Assembly (NCBI RefSeq): GCF_040529055.1
Contig: NZ_CP132342.1
Coordinates: 248,001 to 312,000, forward strand
Origin: Xanthomonas sontii
GTDB lineage: Bacteria; Pseudomonadota; Gammaproteobacteria; Xanthomonadales; Xanthomonadaceae
Direction of reading: 5' to 3'
Length of the DNA: 64,000 bases
How positions within the stretch are numbered: position 1 is the stretch's first letter; each line of letters begins with the position of its first letter. The position numbers and the translations under genes are program-made. Positions 46,288-56,770 of this stretch are shown here, one piece after another. Under the pieces are notes generated by a model, which had not been told where the DNA came from, searched no databases, and saw nothing but the letters and a program-made list of their open reading frames with translations.

Positions 46288-47394
46288 ATGATCCGATCCA
46301 CCTCCTGGTTGTTGGGATGCGCGATGGCCGTGTTGGCGACCACCGCGGCGGCCGCACCGGCCGCCGCCCCTGGCGAGAGCAAGCCGCTGGTGATCGGCCA
46401 CCGCGGCGCCAGCGCGCTGCGCCCCGAACACACCCTGGCGTCCTACGCCAAGGCCATCGCCGACGGCGCCGACTTCATCGAACCGGACCTGGTTTCGACC
46501 AAGGACGGCGTGCTGGTGGCGCGCCACGAGAACGAGATCGGCGGCACCACCGACGTGGCCGCGCACCCGGAGTTCGCCGCGCGCAAGACCGTCAAGCAGA
46601 TCGACGGGCAGCGCGTGGAAGGCTGGTTCACCGAAGACTTCACCCTGGCCGAGCTGAAGACCCTGCGCGCGCGCGAGCGCCTGCCGCAACTGCGCGGCAC
46701 CGCCTTCGACGGGCAGTTCCAGGTGCCGACCATGGACGAGATCATCGACTTCACCGCGGCCGAGTCGGCCACGCGCGGGCGGCCGATCGGGCTGATTCCC
46801 GAGATCAAGCACGGCACCTATTTCCATGGGCTCGGCCTGGCGATGGAAGACAAGCTGGTCGCCACCCTCGATGCGCATGCCTACACGCGCAAGGCGCCGG
46901 TGGTGATCCAGTCGTTCGAGATCGGCAACCTGGAATACCTGCACGGCAAGTTGGGCAGCACCCATCCGAACGTGCGCCTGGTGCAGTTGCTGGGCGACCC
47001 CAAGGACCGCCCGGGCGACCAGTTGCGCAATGGCCCGACCTACGCGCAGATGGGCAGTGCACAGGGCCTGCGCGCGATCGCCAAGTACGCGCAGCTGGTC
47101 AGCCCCAACCTGCGCGCGATCGTGCCGGTGAGCGCCGACGGCGCCCTGGCCGCGCCCACGTCGTTCGTGGCCGATGCGCATGCGGCCGGCCTGCAGGTGA
47201 TTCCGTACACGTTCCGTCCCGAGAACTATTTCCTGCCCAAGCAGTTGCAGGACGCGCGCGGCCCGGCTGCGGTGAATGCCGCCGGCAGCATGAAGGAAAT
47301 GCGCGCGCTGATCGACGCCGGCATCGATGGCTTCTTCACCGACGACCCGGCGGTGGGCCGCGCGGCGGTGGATGGAACGGCGCTGCCGCGGTGA
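46288..47394 (+). CDS. glpQ: Periplasmic glycerophosphodiester phosphodiesterase (GlpQ-type)
   Basis: 368 residues with a signal peptide ending AAAAP. The GDPD barrel is complete: VIGHRGASALRPEHTLASY with the first catalytic His, FIEPDLVSTKDGVLVARHENEI (Glu/Asp metal ligands and second His), LIPEIKHGTYF and VIQSFEIGNLEYL, ending DGFFTDDPAVG. It hydrolyses glycerophosphodiesters to glycerol-3-phosphate and an alcohol. It follows the TonB receptor closely and is likely co-transcribed. Use of phospholipid or teichoic debris as phosphate and carbon source is the likely purpose. Confidence 0.93.
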   Translation: MIRSTSWLLGCAMAVLATTAAAAPAAAPGESKPLVIGHRGASALRPEHTLASYAKAIADGADFIEPDLVSTKDGVLVARHENEIGGTTDVAAHPEFAARKTVKQIDGQRVEGWFTEDFTLAELKTLRARERLPQLRGTAFDGQFQVPTMDEIIDFTAAESATRGRPIGLIPEIKHGTYFHGLGLAMEDKLVATLDAHAYTRKAPVVIQSFEIGNLEYLHGKLGSTHPNVRLVQLLGDPKDRPGDQLRNGPTYAQMGSAQGLRAIAKYAQLVSPNLRAIVPVSADGALAAPTSFVADAHAAGLQVIPYTFRPENYFLPKQLQDARGPAAVNAAGSMKEMRALIDAGIDGFFTDDPAVGRAAVDGTALPR

Positions 47395-47397
47395 AGC

Positions 47398-47465
47398 CGA
47401 GAATGGGGAATGGAGAATGGGGAATCGCAAAAGCGGTTCCCAGCGCGGGGTTCCATTTGTAGGAG
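47398..47465 (+). repeat. Dispersed repeat with gggaatgg units
   Basis: The string gaatggggaatggagaatgg is followed by ggaatcgcaaaagcggttcc and ccatttgtaggagcg. Related strings occur at 56875-56912 and 63571-63625 (aacagggaatggggaatcgg then aaaagcggttcaacgcgg). This third family is common in Xanthomonas intergenic DNA and lies between glpQ and yhhQ here. Confidence 0.55.
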
Positions 47466-47542
47466 CGTGTCCGCACACGGGCATTGGTCATTGGGTGTCC
47501 GGGCCGCGATAATGCGCGCCCGCCGCCCCTGCCCCGATCGCC

Positions 47543-48100
47543 GTGCCGTCCGTTGCCGCTCCCTCGCCCACTTTCGCCGCGCTGACCCCGCGCGCGCTGC
47601 TGCTGTCCGTGCTGGCGATGGGCGCGGTGGTGCTGCTGTCGAACGTGCTGGTGCAGTTCCCGATCAACGACTGGTTGACCTGGGGCGCCTTCAGCTATCC
47701 GCTGGCGTTCCTGGTCAGCAACCTGATCAACCGCCGCTTCGGCCCGCGCGCGGCGCGGCGGGTGGCCTGGTGCGGGTTCGCACTGGCGGTGCTGCTGTCG
47801 ATCTGGATCGCCACCCCGCGCATCGCCGCGGCCTCGTGCCTGGCCTTCATCGCCGCGCAGTTGCTGGACATCACCGTGTTCGACCGGCTGCGCCGCGGCC
47901 GCTGGTGGCGCGCGCCGATCGTCGCCACCACCTGCAGCGCGACGCTGGACACCACGATCTTCTGGTCGATCGCCTTCGCCGGCTCGACGCTGCCCTGGCT
48001 GAGCTGGGCCGCCGGCGACCTGGCGGTGAAGCTGGGCATCGGCGTGTGCCTGCTGGCGCCGTTCCGCGCGCTGCTGTGGCGGATGGCGCCGACGCGCTGA
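47543..48100 (+). CDS. yhhQ: Queuosine precursor transporter (YhhQ/VUT family)
   Basis: 185 residues from a GTG at 47543. Six hydrophobic helices are visible, with NVLVQFPINDWLTWGAFSYPLAFLVSNLINRRFG and SATLDTTIFWSIAF, the family signature. YhhQ imports preQ0/preQ1 for queuosine synthesis in tRNA. The start was set at the GTG because the first helix begins shortly after. No queuosine synthesis gene is nearby. The next gene is unrelated. Confidence 0.88.
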   Translation: MPSVAAPSPTFAALTPRALLLSVLAMGAVVLLSNVLVQFPINDWLTWGAFSYPLAFLVSNLINRRFGPRAARRVAWCGFALAVLLSIWIATPRIAAASCLAFIAAQLLDITVFDRLRRGRWWRAPIVATTCSATLDTTIFWSIAFAGSTLPWLSWAAGDLAVKLGIGVCLLAPFRALLWRMAPTR

Positions 48101-48212
48101 CGGCTGCGCCGCGCTTTGCGCAAGCGCGGCTTCACAAGCGGCCACGGCAGACGTTGAACAGGCCATCGGCGGCGCACGTCCCGTGCGCCGCGCCTGCGAC
48201 GAGACCACACCC

Positions 48213-48740
48213 ATGCCGCACGACGTCACCCCCGCCCTCGCGCTGAGTGCGCTCAACGCCACCCTGGCGCAACTGCAGCCGGCCGGCACAGCGCTGGCCA
48301 CGCTGACCAGTCCCGCCGTTTCCAACCCAGCGTGGTCGTGCAATACCTTCGCCCCGCTGATGCTGGAAATGGTGCTGCTGCGTCGCGACCGGCCCCTGCG
48401 CACACGGCTGTACCTGGCGGACGCGGCGCTGCCGACCTTCGGCGACGGCGACTTCGTCAACCTCGTGCTGCTGGGCGATCCGTCGCAATTGATCCACAAC
48501 GTCAACATCCTGGTGGACGGCGAGCGGATCTACCTGTTCCAGGCCTGCCTCGAGCAGGTCGTGGACGTGGTGCGGGTGTTCGAGTCAGTGACCTTCCATG
48601 CGCTGTGGCACGACCTGTGCGCCGGCCGCGCCGGCCTGTGGAAGCGCGCCTACCAGGGGCTGTTCGGGGTGGATCCCGACCAGGTGGTGGACACTGATCC
48701 CGACGCGGTCTGGTTCCAGACTCAGTACGTCAGCGCGTAG
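48213..48740 (+). CDS. Conserved hypothetical protein
   Basis: 175 residues from the ATG at 48213. No signal peptide or membrane helix. Segments LLEMVLLRRDRPLRTRLYLADAA, FGDGDFVNLVLLGDPSQLIHNVNILVDGERIYLFQ and VTFHALWHDLCAGRAGLWKRAYQGLFGVDPD suggest a compact globular alpha/beta protein. I do not recognise the family. The 224-base gap downstream to glnE contains no gene. Confidence 0.55.
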   Translation: MPHDVTPALALSALNATLAQLQPAGTALATLTSPAVSNPAWSCNTFAPLMLEMVLLRRDRPLRTRLYLADAALPTFGDGDFVNLVLLGDPSQLIHNVNILVDGERIYLFQACLEQVVDVVRVFESVTFHALWHDLCAGRAGLWKRAYQGLFGVDPDQVVDTDPDAVWFQTQYVSA

Positions 48741-48964
48741 CAATCGCGCCACCGCGGCGCGGAACGGCATGCCGGCGCCGCTCGCCGCGACCAAGGCGGC
48801 GTGTTTGCGGTGGCATCACGGCGGCGAGCCCAGGCCCTCCGGCCGATCGCAGCCAGCGCCGACGGCGCGCTTTCCGCCGCGACTCGGCGAGACGCGGCGT
48901 TGCCGGAGAAGCATGTCGCCATCGACACCACCCGTGCGCGCATCCGCTGCCAACAAGGATCGCG

Positions 48965-51805
48965 CTAGCGTGCCGCGTCGCCGTCCGCACGGCCATCGAC
49001 GAACACCAGCTCCAGCGCGACCGCGGCCTGTCGGATCGCCGCACGCGCCGCGGCGATCTCGGCCGTGGGCGCGGTCAGGCGCGGACGCCGGTCCAGCGTG
49101 CAGGCCAGGCCGGCCTCGACCAGCGTGGCATGCGCGGCATGCAGGCTGGCAGCGATGGAAGGCGACAGCCAGCCGCTGTGCGCCAGCGCATCGAGCAGCG
49201 CCGGGGTGTCGCGCGGCGCCAGCAGCGCAGGCTGCTGCGCGGCGCCGAGCAGCACGCCGGCCTGCACCAGGAATTCCAGGTCGACCAGGCCGCCGGCGCC
49301 CTGCTTGAGGTCGAAGCGCGCGGCATCGCTGCGGTCGAGTTCGGCACGCATGCGCGCACGCATCTTGCGCACTTCCTCGCGCAGCGCTGCAGGCTCGCGC
49401 GGGCGCGCCAGGGTCTGCGCGCGCACCTGCTCGAACTGCTGCAGCAGCGGCGCATCGCCGGCCACGCCGCGCGCGCGCACCAGCGCCTGGTGCTCCCAGG
49501 TCCAGGCGCGCTCGCGCTGATACTCGCGGTAGCTGGCCAGCGACGACACCAGCGCGCCCTTGCCGCCGTCCGGGCGCAGGCGCACGTCGATGTCGTACAG
49601 GCGGCCGCCACCGGTGACCGCGCCGAGCAACGCGATCACCTTCTGCGCCAGCCGCGCGAACCAGCGCCCGCTCTCCAGCGGCCGCGGCCCGGCCGAGGCC
49701 TCCACGCCCGGCGGGTGGTCGTACAGGAACACCAGGTCCAGGTCCGAGCCGATGCCCAGTTCCACACCACCGAGGCTGCCGTAACCGACGATGGCGAAAC
49801 TGCCGCCAGGCACCTCGCCGTGCGCGGCGACCAGATCGGCACGCGCCAGGCGCAGCACCGTCACGACCACCGCCTCGGCCAGCCGCGCGAGCTGGCGCGC
49901 GCTGTCGAGCGCGGGCTGGCGACGGTCCAGCGTGGCCAGGGCGATGCGGAAACTCAGCGCCTGGCGCGCTTCGTTGAGGCCGCGCAAGGCCGCTTCCGGA
50001 TCGTCGCCAGCGGTGGCGATCGCGGCATCGCACAGCCGCTGCATCGCCGCCTGGTCCGGCATCGCGCCGTCCACGCGGCTGTCGAGCAGTTCGTCCAGCA
50101 GCAGCGGATGCGCGGCCAGCCGTTCGGACAGGAACGCGCTGCGCGCCAGCACGTCGACCAGCCGCGCCAGCGCGCTGGGTTGTTCGTCGAGCAGGGCCAG
50201 GTAGCTGGCCCGGCGCAGGATCGCCTGCAGCAGGCCGAGCACGCGGTGCAGGGCGGCATCGGCCTGCGCCGAGCGCGCCGCGGCGTGCAGCAGCGCCGGC
50301 AACACCCGGTCCAGGCGCGCGCGCGCGGCATCGGAGAGCGTGCGCACGCCCAGCGACTGCACGAAGCCGCGCAAGGCCTGGTCGGCGCCATCAGGGTCTG
50401 CGAAACCAGCCTCGCGCAGCACCTGCACCTGGCCAGAGTCGGGCAGGCCGCGCCAGTAGTCGGCCAGCGCATCGGGCGCCAGCGCGCGCTCGCGCGGCGC
50501 CAGCAGTTCGGCGAACTCGGCGGCGACCCGATCGCGCTGCACCTGCAGCGCTGCGTGCAGCGCGGCCCAGTCGGCATGGCCAAGGCCGAACGCGATGCGC
50601 GCGCGATCCAGCGGATCCTCCGGCAACGCGTGGGTCTGCGCGTCGCGCAGCATCTGCAGGCGGTTCTCCACCTGGCGCAGGACGCGATACGCCTGCGCCA
50701 GCGCCGCGCCATCCTCGGCGGCGACCTGGCCGGCGGCGACCAGCGCGTGCAGCGCCGGCAACAGGCGGCGCTCGCGCAGGGTAGGTTCGCGGCCGCCGCG
50801 GATCAACTGCAGCGACTGCACCAGGAACTCGATCTCGCGGATGCCGCCGGCGCCGCGCTTGATGTCGTCCAGGCGGTCGTGGCGCGCGACTTCGGCGGTG
50901 ATCGCCGCCTTCATCTCGCGCAGGCCGTCCAGCGCGGTGTAGTCGAGATAGCGCCGGTACACGAACGGGCGCAGCGCCTGCAGCCATTCCTCGCCGGCGG
51001 CGATGTCGCCGGCCACCGCGCGCGCCTTCAGCCAGGCGTAGCGCTCCCAGTCGCGGCCTTCGCGCTGGAAATACTGGTCCATGCCGGCGAACGACAGCGC
51101 CACCCGGCCGGCGGTGCCGAATGGGCGCAGGCGCAGATCCACGCGGTGCGCGAAGCCGTCGGCGGTGGTCTCGTCGAGCAGCCGCGCCAGGCGCTGGCCG
51201 AGCCGCGCAAAGTATTCCTCGGCGGCCAGCGCCCGCGCGCCGTCGGACTCGCCGCCCTGCGGATAGGCATAGACCAGATCCACGTCGGAGGAGAAGTTCA
51301 GTTCGCCGCCGCCGAGCTTGCCCAGGCCGAACACCACCAACCGCTGCACGCTGCCGTCGGCGGCACGCACCACGCCATGGCGCGCGGCGAACTCGCCCTC
51401 CAGCGCCTGCAGCGCCAGCGCCAGGCAGTCCTCGGCCAACTGCGTGCTACCGGCCAGGGTCGCATCGACCTCGTCCAGGCCCAGCACGTCGCGCCACACC
51501 AGCCGCGCCGAGGCGGCCGCGCGGTAGCGGCGCAACTGCGCCTGCCATGCGGCGGGCTGCGCCGGATCCAGCTGCGGCAGCGGCAACGGCGGCGGATCCG
51601 GCTGCGCCAGGTGCGCGAGCAGCGACGGCTGCCGGCACAGCGTGTCGAGCAAGAAATCGCTGGCCAGCAGCGCGCGCGCCAGCGCGTCCTCGAAACCGGG
51701 ATGAGACGGCCACGGCTGCGCGGCCACGGCCTGGCGCAGGCGTGCCAGGCTGCGTTCGAGCGTGGGTTGCAGGACGTCGGGAACGGCGAAGGGAGCAGAA
51801 GCCAT
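48965..51805 (-). CDS. glnE: Glutamine synthetase adenylyltransferase/deadenylyltransferase
   Basis: 946 residues, full length. It attaches and removes AMP on glutamine synthetase in response to PII and glutamine, setting nitrogen assimilation. Two nucleotidyltransferase domains are visible: [24 protein letters not shown] near residue 157 (removal) and [23 protein letters not shown] near residue 673 (addition), each with the DxD metal pair. The ATG at 51805 gives the normal N-terminus; the frame opens further to 51916 without support. No neighbours in nitrogen control. Confidence 0.96.
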   Translation of the reverse strand: MASAPFAVPDVLQPTLERSLARLRQAVAAQPWPSHPGFEDALARALLASDFLLDTLCRQPSLLAHLAQPDPPPLPLPQLDPAQPAAWQAQLRRYRAAASARLVWRDVLGLDEVDATLAGSTQLAEDCLALALQALEGEFAARHGVVRAADGSVQRLVVFGLGKLGGGELNFSSDVDLVYAYPQGGESDGARALAAEEYFARLGQRLARLLDETTADGFAHRVDLRLRPFGTAGRVALSFAGMDQYFQREGRDWERYAWLKARAVAGDIAAGEEWLQALRPFVYRRYLDYTALDGLREMKAAITAEVARHDRLDDIKRGAGGIREIEFLVQSLQLIRGGREPTLRERRLLPALHALVAAGQVAAEDGAALAQAYRVLRQVENRLQMLRDAQTHALPEDPLDRARIAFGLGHADWAALHAALQVQRDRVAAEFAELLAPRERALAPDALADYWRGLPDSGQVQVLREAGFADPDGADQALRGFVQSLGVRTLSDAARARLDRVLPALLHAAARSAQADAALHRVLGLLQAILRRASYLALLDEQPSALARLVDVLARSAFLSERLAAHPLLLDELLDSRVDGAMPDQAAMQRLCDAAIATAGDDPEAALRGLNEARQALSFRIALATLDRRQPALDSARQLARLAEAVVVTVLRLARADLVAAHGEVPGGSFAIVGYGSLGGVELGIGSDLDLVFLYDHPPGVEASAGPRPLESGRWFARLAQKVIALLGAVTGGGRLYDIDVRLRPDGGKGALVSSLASYREYQRERAWTWEHQALVRARGVAGDAPLLQQFEQVRAQTLARPREPAALREEVRKMRARMRAELDRSDAARFDLKQGAGGLVDLEFLVQAGVLLGAAQQPALLAPRDTPALLDALAHSGWLSPSIAASLHAAHATLVEAGLACTLDRRPRLTAPTAEIAAARAAIRQAAVALELVFVDGRADGDAAR

Positions 51806-52005
51806 CGGCCGATGATGGCATCCCGCGGCGACCGCGGACAGGACCGCGGCGTGGATGCAATCAAACGCGCGCCGTCGGACACGGCGAGCGCAAGGAAAGC
51901 GTCGTGATTGCAGCATCGGCCCTAGCCAGGGCGGAGCTGTCTGCGCTGCATACGAGGAACTTCATTCCGACGTGTCCGACGCTTGCTGGATCTCCCAACA
52001 CCGCG

Positions 52006-52160
52006 CGTCGCGGCTGAAGCCGCTCCCACAGGTGAAGCACCCACATTCTCTGGAACCCCACGGTGCAGCACTGCACTGTGGGAGGGACTTCCGTCCCGAC
52101 CCGACGGCGCATCCGACGCCGCAAGGCTGTTCCACCGTCGCGCGTCGCGGCTGAGGCCAT
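52006..52160. repeat. Cluster of three dispersed GC-rich repeats
   Basis: Copies lie at 52006-52034 (cgtcgcggctgaagccgctc then ccacaggtg), 52075-52100 inverted (gtgggagggacttccgtccc) and about 52143-52170 (cgtcgcggctgaggccattc). They match those at 14752, 36403-36576 and 61276. The whole 657-base gap 51806-52462 has no gene; the proP promoter must lie in 52170-52462. Confidence 0.6.
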
Positions 52161-52462
52161 TCCCGCACGGAACGGAAAATCCACGCAGAACGCAGCTTTT
52201 CAGCACTTTTCGCGACGTTTCGCAGACCTTGCCGCCAGCCCCGCCACGACGATGGTGTATCATGGTTGTCTCGACGGAGCCCTGTGCGCCCTGCGCCGCC
52301 CGCTCCGTTCTTCGATCCTGCAGCGCCGTGGTGTTGACGCGGCCGTCCGGGATCGCCCCCGCAGACCAGTGCGGCGCCCGTGGCGCCCTGTCGTTCCGTC
52401 TTGCTTGCCTGACGCGTGCGGGCCGGGGGTCATCACCTCACCGTTCCAGGACAGGAGAAGAC

Positions 52463-53944
52463 ATGTCGGAGTTCCACGCCCATTTCGGATGGTTCAAGCG
52501 CCGCCGCCAACTGCAGGTGGAAGAAGTCACCGTCGTCGACAAACCCATGCTCAAGCGGGCGGTCGGCGCGGCGGCGCTGGGCAACGCGATGGAATGGTTC
52601 GACTTCGGCGTGTACGGCTACCTGGCCGTGACCCTGGGCCACGTGTTCTTTCCCAGCACCAACCCGACCGCGCAGCTGATCGCCACGTTCGCGACCTTCA
52701 CCGTCGCGTTCCTGGTGCGCCCGCTGGGCGGGCTGGTGTTCGGCCCGCTGGGCGACCGCTACGGCCGGCAGAAGGTGCTGGCCGCGACCATGATCCTGAT
52801 GGCGCTGGGCACATTTTCGATCGGCCTGATCCCCTCCTACGCGCGCATCGGCATCTGGGCGCCGATCCTGTTGCTGGTGGCGCGGCTCGTGCAGGGCTTT
52901 TCCACCGGCGGCGAATACGGCGGCGCGGCGACCTTCATCGCCGAGTACTCCACCGATCGCAACCGCGGCTTCATGAGCAGCTGGCTGGAGTTCGGCACAT
53001 TGGGCGGCTATATCGCCGGCGCCGCCACGGTGACCGCGCTGCACTTTGCGCTGAGCGATGCGCAGATGCACGACTGGGGCTGGCGCGTGCCGTTCCTGAT
53101 CGCCGGCCCGCTGGGCCTACTCGGCCTGTACATGCGCATGAAGCTGGAGGAAACCCCGGCGTTCCAGGCCTATGCCGAAGAAGCGGAAAAGCGCGAGCAC
53201 GATGCGCCGGGCCTGGGCGCGCTGTTCCGCGTGCACTGGCCGCAGTTGCTCAAGTGCGTGGGCCTGGTGCTGGTGTTCAACGTCACCGACTACATGCTGC
53301 TGACCTACATGCCCAGCTACCTCAGCGTCACCATGGGGTATGCCGAGAGCAAGGGCCTGCTGCTGATCATCATCGTGATGCTGGTGATGATGCCGCTCAA
53401 CGTGCTCGGCGGGTTGTTCAGCGATCGCCTGGGCCGCAAGCCGATGGTGATCGGCGCCTGCATCGCGCTGCTGGTGCTGGCGGTGCCGTGCCTGCGGCTG
53501 GTCGGCACCGGCAACGACTGGCTGATCTTCCTCGGCCTGATGCTGCTGGGCGTGGCGCTGGTGTGCTTCACCAGCTCGATGCCGTCGACCTTGCCGGCGC
53601 TGTTCTACACCCCGGTGCGCTACAGCGCGCTGTCGATCGCCTTCAACGTGTCCGTGTCGCTGTTCGGCGGCACCACGCCGCTGGTCACCGCGTGGCTGGT
53701 CGAGCGCACCGGCGATCCGCTGGTGCCGGCGTACTACCTGATGGGGGCGGCGGTGGTCGGCATCGCGACCATGGCCTTCGTGCGCGAAACCGCCGGCCTG
53801 CCGCTGCGCGGTTCACCGCCGGCGGTGGCCAGCGAAGCCGAGGCGCATGCGCTGCTGCGCAGCGACGAGCCGCTGACCGTGGACCCGACCCGCCCCGAAC
53901 TGCCGGCGTCGCCGGAACCGCCGTCGCAGGCCATGCCGACCTGA
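52463..53944 (+). CDS. proP: Glycine betaine/proline-proton symporter ProP (MFS)
   Basis: 493 residues from the ATG at 52463 with an AGGAG site. Major facilitator motifs of the metabolite:H+ symporter group are present: NAMEWFDFGVYGYLAVTLGHVFFPS, GPLGDRYGRQKVLAATM and STGGEYGGAATFIAEYS, with twelve hydrophobic helices. The C-terminus is Pro/Glu-rich and lacks the coiled coil of E. coli ProP. It should import compatible solutes under osmotic stress. The 5' gap is long and repeat-filled, so regulation cannot be read. Confidence 0.9.
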   Translation: MSEFHAHFGWFKRRRQLQVEEVTVVDKPMLKRAVGAAALGNAMEWFDFGVYGYLAVTLGHVFFPSTNPTAQLIATFATFTVAFLVRPLGGLVFGPLGDRYGRQKVLAATMILMALGTFSIGLIPSYARIGIWAPILLLVARLVQGFSTGGEYGGAATFIAEYSTDRNRGFMSSWLEFGTLGGYIAGAATVTALHFALSDAQMHDWGWRVPFLIAGPLGLLGLYMRMKLEETPAFQAYAEEAEKREHDAPGLGALFRVHWPQLLKCVGLVLVFNVTDYMLLTYMPSYLSVTMGYAESKGLLLIIIVMLVMMPLNVLGGLFSDRLGRKPMVIGACIALLVLAVPCLRLVGTGNDWLIFLGLMLLGVALVCFTSSMPSTLPALFYTPVRYSALSIAFNVSVSLFGGTTPLVTAWLVERTGDPLVPAYYLMGAAVVGIATMAFVRETAGLPLRGSPPAVASEAEAHALLRSDEPLTVDPTRPELPASPEPPSQAMPT

Positions 53945-54142
53945 CGCACACGCAACCGGCGCCGCGCACCCCGCATCGGCGATGGTTCGCGGCAGTCGAG
54001 GCGCAGCGGCGCTGCCGGCGGCGCATGTGCACGCGCCGCCGCGGACAATCCACGTCCAAGCGCGGGCTTCGGGCGCAGCGCACGACGCGGCGCTTCCGTC
54101 ATGGGCAACCGGCCGAGCGCCTTCGCCTCGGTCGCGCGTCCA

Positions 54143-55687
54143 TCAGGCGACCTCTTTCGACACGGCAGACCGATGTTCGGCGCCACACCTGCCGAACACG
54201 ATCACGCTGCAGAGCGCGAGGGTCCAGACACTGATGCCGCCATACAACATCACCCATTGCATGCCTTGGATCATGGCTGCCGCCGCGACGTCGGGCGGAA
54301 CCGTCGGCGTGGAGAGGCCCTGCCCCGCCGCGTGTGCGGTTCCGCCGGAAAGCCGCTCAGCCAGCCCCCGCAACAACGTGGCGTCGACCGTCGGCAGCGT
54401 CCGGCGGAGAAAGGACAACACGCCCTCCACCAGGATGAATCCCATGACCGCGATATTGATCGCAAGGCTGATCAGGCGCGCACTGGTGTCCATGCCGGAG
54501 GCCATGCCGGTACGCGCGACGCAGACCGACGCGGTGATGGTATTGGTCACCGGGGTGTTGACGATCCCCAACCCGGTACCGGCCAGCAGGCACCCGGGGA
54601 GCATCGTCAACCAACTGGCCCGCACCGTACCGCTGCCCCACGCCATCAGCAACAAGCCGGCTCCGATCGCAAACAGGCCGGCAGGAATCACGGTATGCGC
54701 GCGGTAGCGCAGCGCCAGCCGCTCGCCCAACGGCGGCAGCACCAGGGTCGGCAAGGTGTAAGCCAGCAGCGAAAGTCCGGTGGCCACGTTGCCGTAGCCC
54801 AGCCCATGCTGGAACAGCAGCGGCAGATAGATCATGAGCGGCCAGAAGCTGAAGTTCATGCCCATCGAGCCCAACAGGGCGCCGGAAAAGTCGCGGATGC
54901 GGAACACCGAGAAGTCGAACATGGGCGCGTCGGCGCGGCGCTCCGCCACAACGAACGCGACGCAGCTGCCGCTGGCGATGATCAGACTCGCCAGCGACGA
55001 AACGCTGCCAAAGCCGGCTACCGGCCCTTGCGTGATGAACCACGCCAAGGCGAGCACCGCGACCGACAGCGAGACGATCCCGGCGACGTCCAAACGGCAC
55101 CGCTGCGGATCGCGCGACTCCTCGACACCGACAAGCGCCAGCCCCAGGGCGATCGCGGAAATGGGAACGTGCACAAGGAAAACCCATTCCCAACTCCACA
55201 ACGCGACGATGCCGGCACCGATGATCGGGCCGAAACCCAGGCCGATGCCGAAGACGATCCCCCAGATCCCAAACGCCTTGGCACGGGCCGTCGCGTCTGC
55301 GAATTGCTGCGAGAGCACGGCGAACTGGCACACCAGCATGGCGCCCCCGGCCATCCCCTGAAGGAAGCGACCAGCGATCAGCAGCGCCGTGCTCCCTGCC
55401 AGGCCGCATACCAAGGAGGTCACGCCGAACAGGAACACGCAGATCAGGAAGATCCGCTTGCGCCCGTAGCGGTCGGCCAGCGTGCCCGTCGCCATCAGCA
55501 CGGTGGTGCAGGCGATGGTGTAGGCATTCATGATCCACTGCAGATCGCGGAAGCTGCCGTGCAGCGCCGCTTCGAGGAGGGGAAGGATCACCGGCACGCT
55601 GGAGATCTCCAGACCGAACATCAGCGAAGCCAGGCAGGCGGCCGCCAGCGTGAGGGTGTTCCTGCGCGCGGAAGGAAGGTGCGTCAT
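54143..55687 (-). CDS. DHA2-type MFS drug exporter
   Basis: 514 residues; the ATG at 55687 has an AGGAAAAGCCC site. Fourteen or so hydrophobic helices, with LQWIMNAYTIACTTVLMATGTLADRYGRKRIF and GRFLQGMAGGAMLVCQFAVLSQQF as the DHA2 motifs A and C region. Such proteins export lipophilic drugs or metabolites by proton exchange. No MFP/EmrA partner gene is adjacent. It is divergent from the LysR gene at 55852 over a 164-base AT-rich gap, so that regulator likely controls it. Confidence 0.9.
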   Translation of the reverse strand: MTHLPSARRNTLTLAAACLASLMFGLEISSVPVILPLLEAALHGSFRDLQWIMNAYTIACTTVLMATGTLADRYGRKRIFLICVFLFGVTSLVCGLAGSTALLIAGRFLQGMAGGAMLVCQFAVLSQQFADATARAKAFGIWGIVFGIGLGFGPIIGAGIVALWSWEWVFLVHVPISAIALGLALVGVEESRDPQRCRLDVAGIVSLSVAVLALAWFITQGPVAGFGSVSSLASLIIASGSCVAFVVAERRADAPMFDFSVFRIRDFSGALLGSMGMNFSFWPLMIYLPLLFQHGLGYGNVATGLSLLAYTLPTLVLPPLGERLALRYRAHTVIPAGLFAIGAGLLLMAWGSGTVRASWLTMLPGCLLAGTGLGIVNTPVTNTITASVCVARTGMASGMDTSARLISLAINIAVMGFILVEGVLSFLRRTLPTVDATLLRGLAERLSGGTAHAAGQGLSTPTVPPDVAAAAMIQGMQWVMLYGGISVWTLALCSVIVFGRCGAEHRSAVSKEVA

Positions 55688-55851
55688 GGGCTTTTCCTAG
55701 AGGGACATCCGCCCGCGGCGCCGAGCGGACCGACCGGTGCACGGCGGGTCGATTCGGGCTTGGGAGCGGCTGACTTCCAGTCTGGGAGCACACAATGGAT
55801 GATGGAAATGATTTAATTTTCTTGAATTAATTAAAAAATGGACTGAATCGC
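55688..55851. promoter_or_regulatory. Divergent operator/promoter between MFS exporter and LysR gene
   Basis: The gap contains an AT-rich stretch at 55809-55840 unlike the surrounding DNA, with a perfect dyad TTAATT-N6-AATTAA at 55813-55830. Its size and T...A form fit a LysR-type binding site that overlaps both promoters. Confidence 0.55.
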
Positions 55852-56730
55852 ATGGACTACGATCCGGATCTGTTACGCACCTTCGTTGCGGTGAACGAGA
55901 CTGGCGGCTTCACGCGCGCAGGCGAACGGCTGCACCTCACCCAGTCGGCCATCAGCCATCACATTCGCAAACTGGAAGCGCAGGCCGGCACGGCACTGCT
56001 GAATCGCACAACCCGCCGGGTGAGCCTGACCGAAGACGGCGAAGACTTTCTTCGCCATGCGACGCAGGTGCTGCAGGCGCATGACGCGCTCGCACGGCGT
56101 TTCCGGCGTTCTCCGGTGTCCGGCACGGTGCGTTTCGGTGCCCCCGAAAGCTACGTCGGCGATCGCCTTCCGCCAATGCTGGCGCGGTTCGCACGGATGT
56201 TTCCGGCGGTGCGGCTGGACGTGACGGTGGATACCTATGCCGCGCTGCACGAGCAGATCGTTGCGGGCTCCCTCGACCTGGCGGTGACACTCGCACTGGA
56301 GGACGACCCGACAACGCCCCTGCTGCGCCGGACCCGCTTCGTGTGGGCGGCCGCGCCAGCGTTCGCGCCGGCCGCGAATGCGCCAGTCCCGCTCGCTTTT
56401 GCGCCCAAGCCCTGCCTGCACCGGCAGGTGGGAACCGCTGCACTGGAACGCGCCGATCTCGCCTGGCGAGTGGCATTCACCTCGCCAAGTCAGCAGGGAC
56501 TGCGTGCCGCCGTGAAGGCCGGCCTGGCCATCACCGCCCTGCCCCAGGAAGATCTGGAAGCGGGAATGGTCGCCGTGGACGAGCGCTTTGGATTGCCGCC
56601 GTTGCCGCACGCCAGCTTCCGGCTGCTGTGGAGCGAGGCCAACCGAACGCCGGCAGCGGAGGCGCTAGCGCAACAACTATCGCAATCACCCGAGGCACTT
56701 TCCGGCAGCGACGCGATGCCCGCCGACTGA
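55852..56730 (+). CDS. LysR-family transcriptional regulator
   Basis: 292 residues. The HTH is DLLRTFVAVNETGGFTRAGERLHLTQSAISHHIRKLEAQAG, residues ~7-47. The effector domain has SGTVRFGAPESYVGDRLPPML and a normal C-terminus. It is the divergent partner of the DHA2 exporter gene and is likely its activator or repressor. The ATG at 55852 has only a weak GGA upstream. A hairpin lies just after the stop codon. Confidence 0.9.
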   Translation: MDYDPDLLRTFVAVNETGGFTRAGERLHLTQSAISHHIRKLEAQAGTALLNRTTRRVSLTEDGEDFLRHATQVLQAHDALARRFRRSPVSGTVRFGAPESYVGDRLPPMLARFARMFPAVRLDVTVDTYAALHEQIVAGSLDLAVTLALEDDPTTPLLRRTRFVWAAAPAFAPAANAPVPLAFAPKPCLHRQVGTAALERADLAWRVAFTSPSQQGLRAAVKAGLAITALPQEDLEAGMVAVDERFGLPPLPHASFRLLWSEANRTPAAEALAQQLSQSPEALSGSDAMPAD

Positions 56731-56736
56731 AATAAA

Positions 56737-56770
56737 AAAGCCCGCTTGCAGCGAACTGCCAGCGGGCTTT
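56737..56770. terminator. Bidirectional intrinsic terminator
   Basis: A 10-bp stem (AAAGCCCGCT / AGCGGGCTTT) with a 14-base loop. On the minus strand it is followed by six T, making it a strong terminator for the minus-strand 57011 gene; on the plus strand, after the LysR gene, the T-tract is short. The rest of the gap to 57010 holds one gggaatgg-type repeat and no gene. Confidence 0.75.

Noticed and set aside
43795..47394. A 1199-codon frame over the TonB receptor and glpQ
   Set aside because: Its first two thirds are the shifted frame of the receptor (Arg/Gly/Ala-rich text). Only the end is the real glpQ, which has its own start at 46288.
49130..51907. A 925-codon frame opposite glnE
   Set aside because: Mirror of glnE, with His/Arg/Gln-rich composition and no motif.
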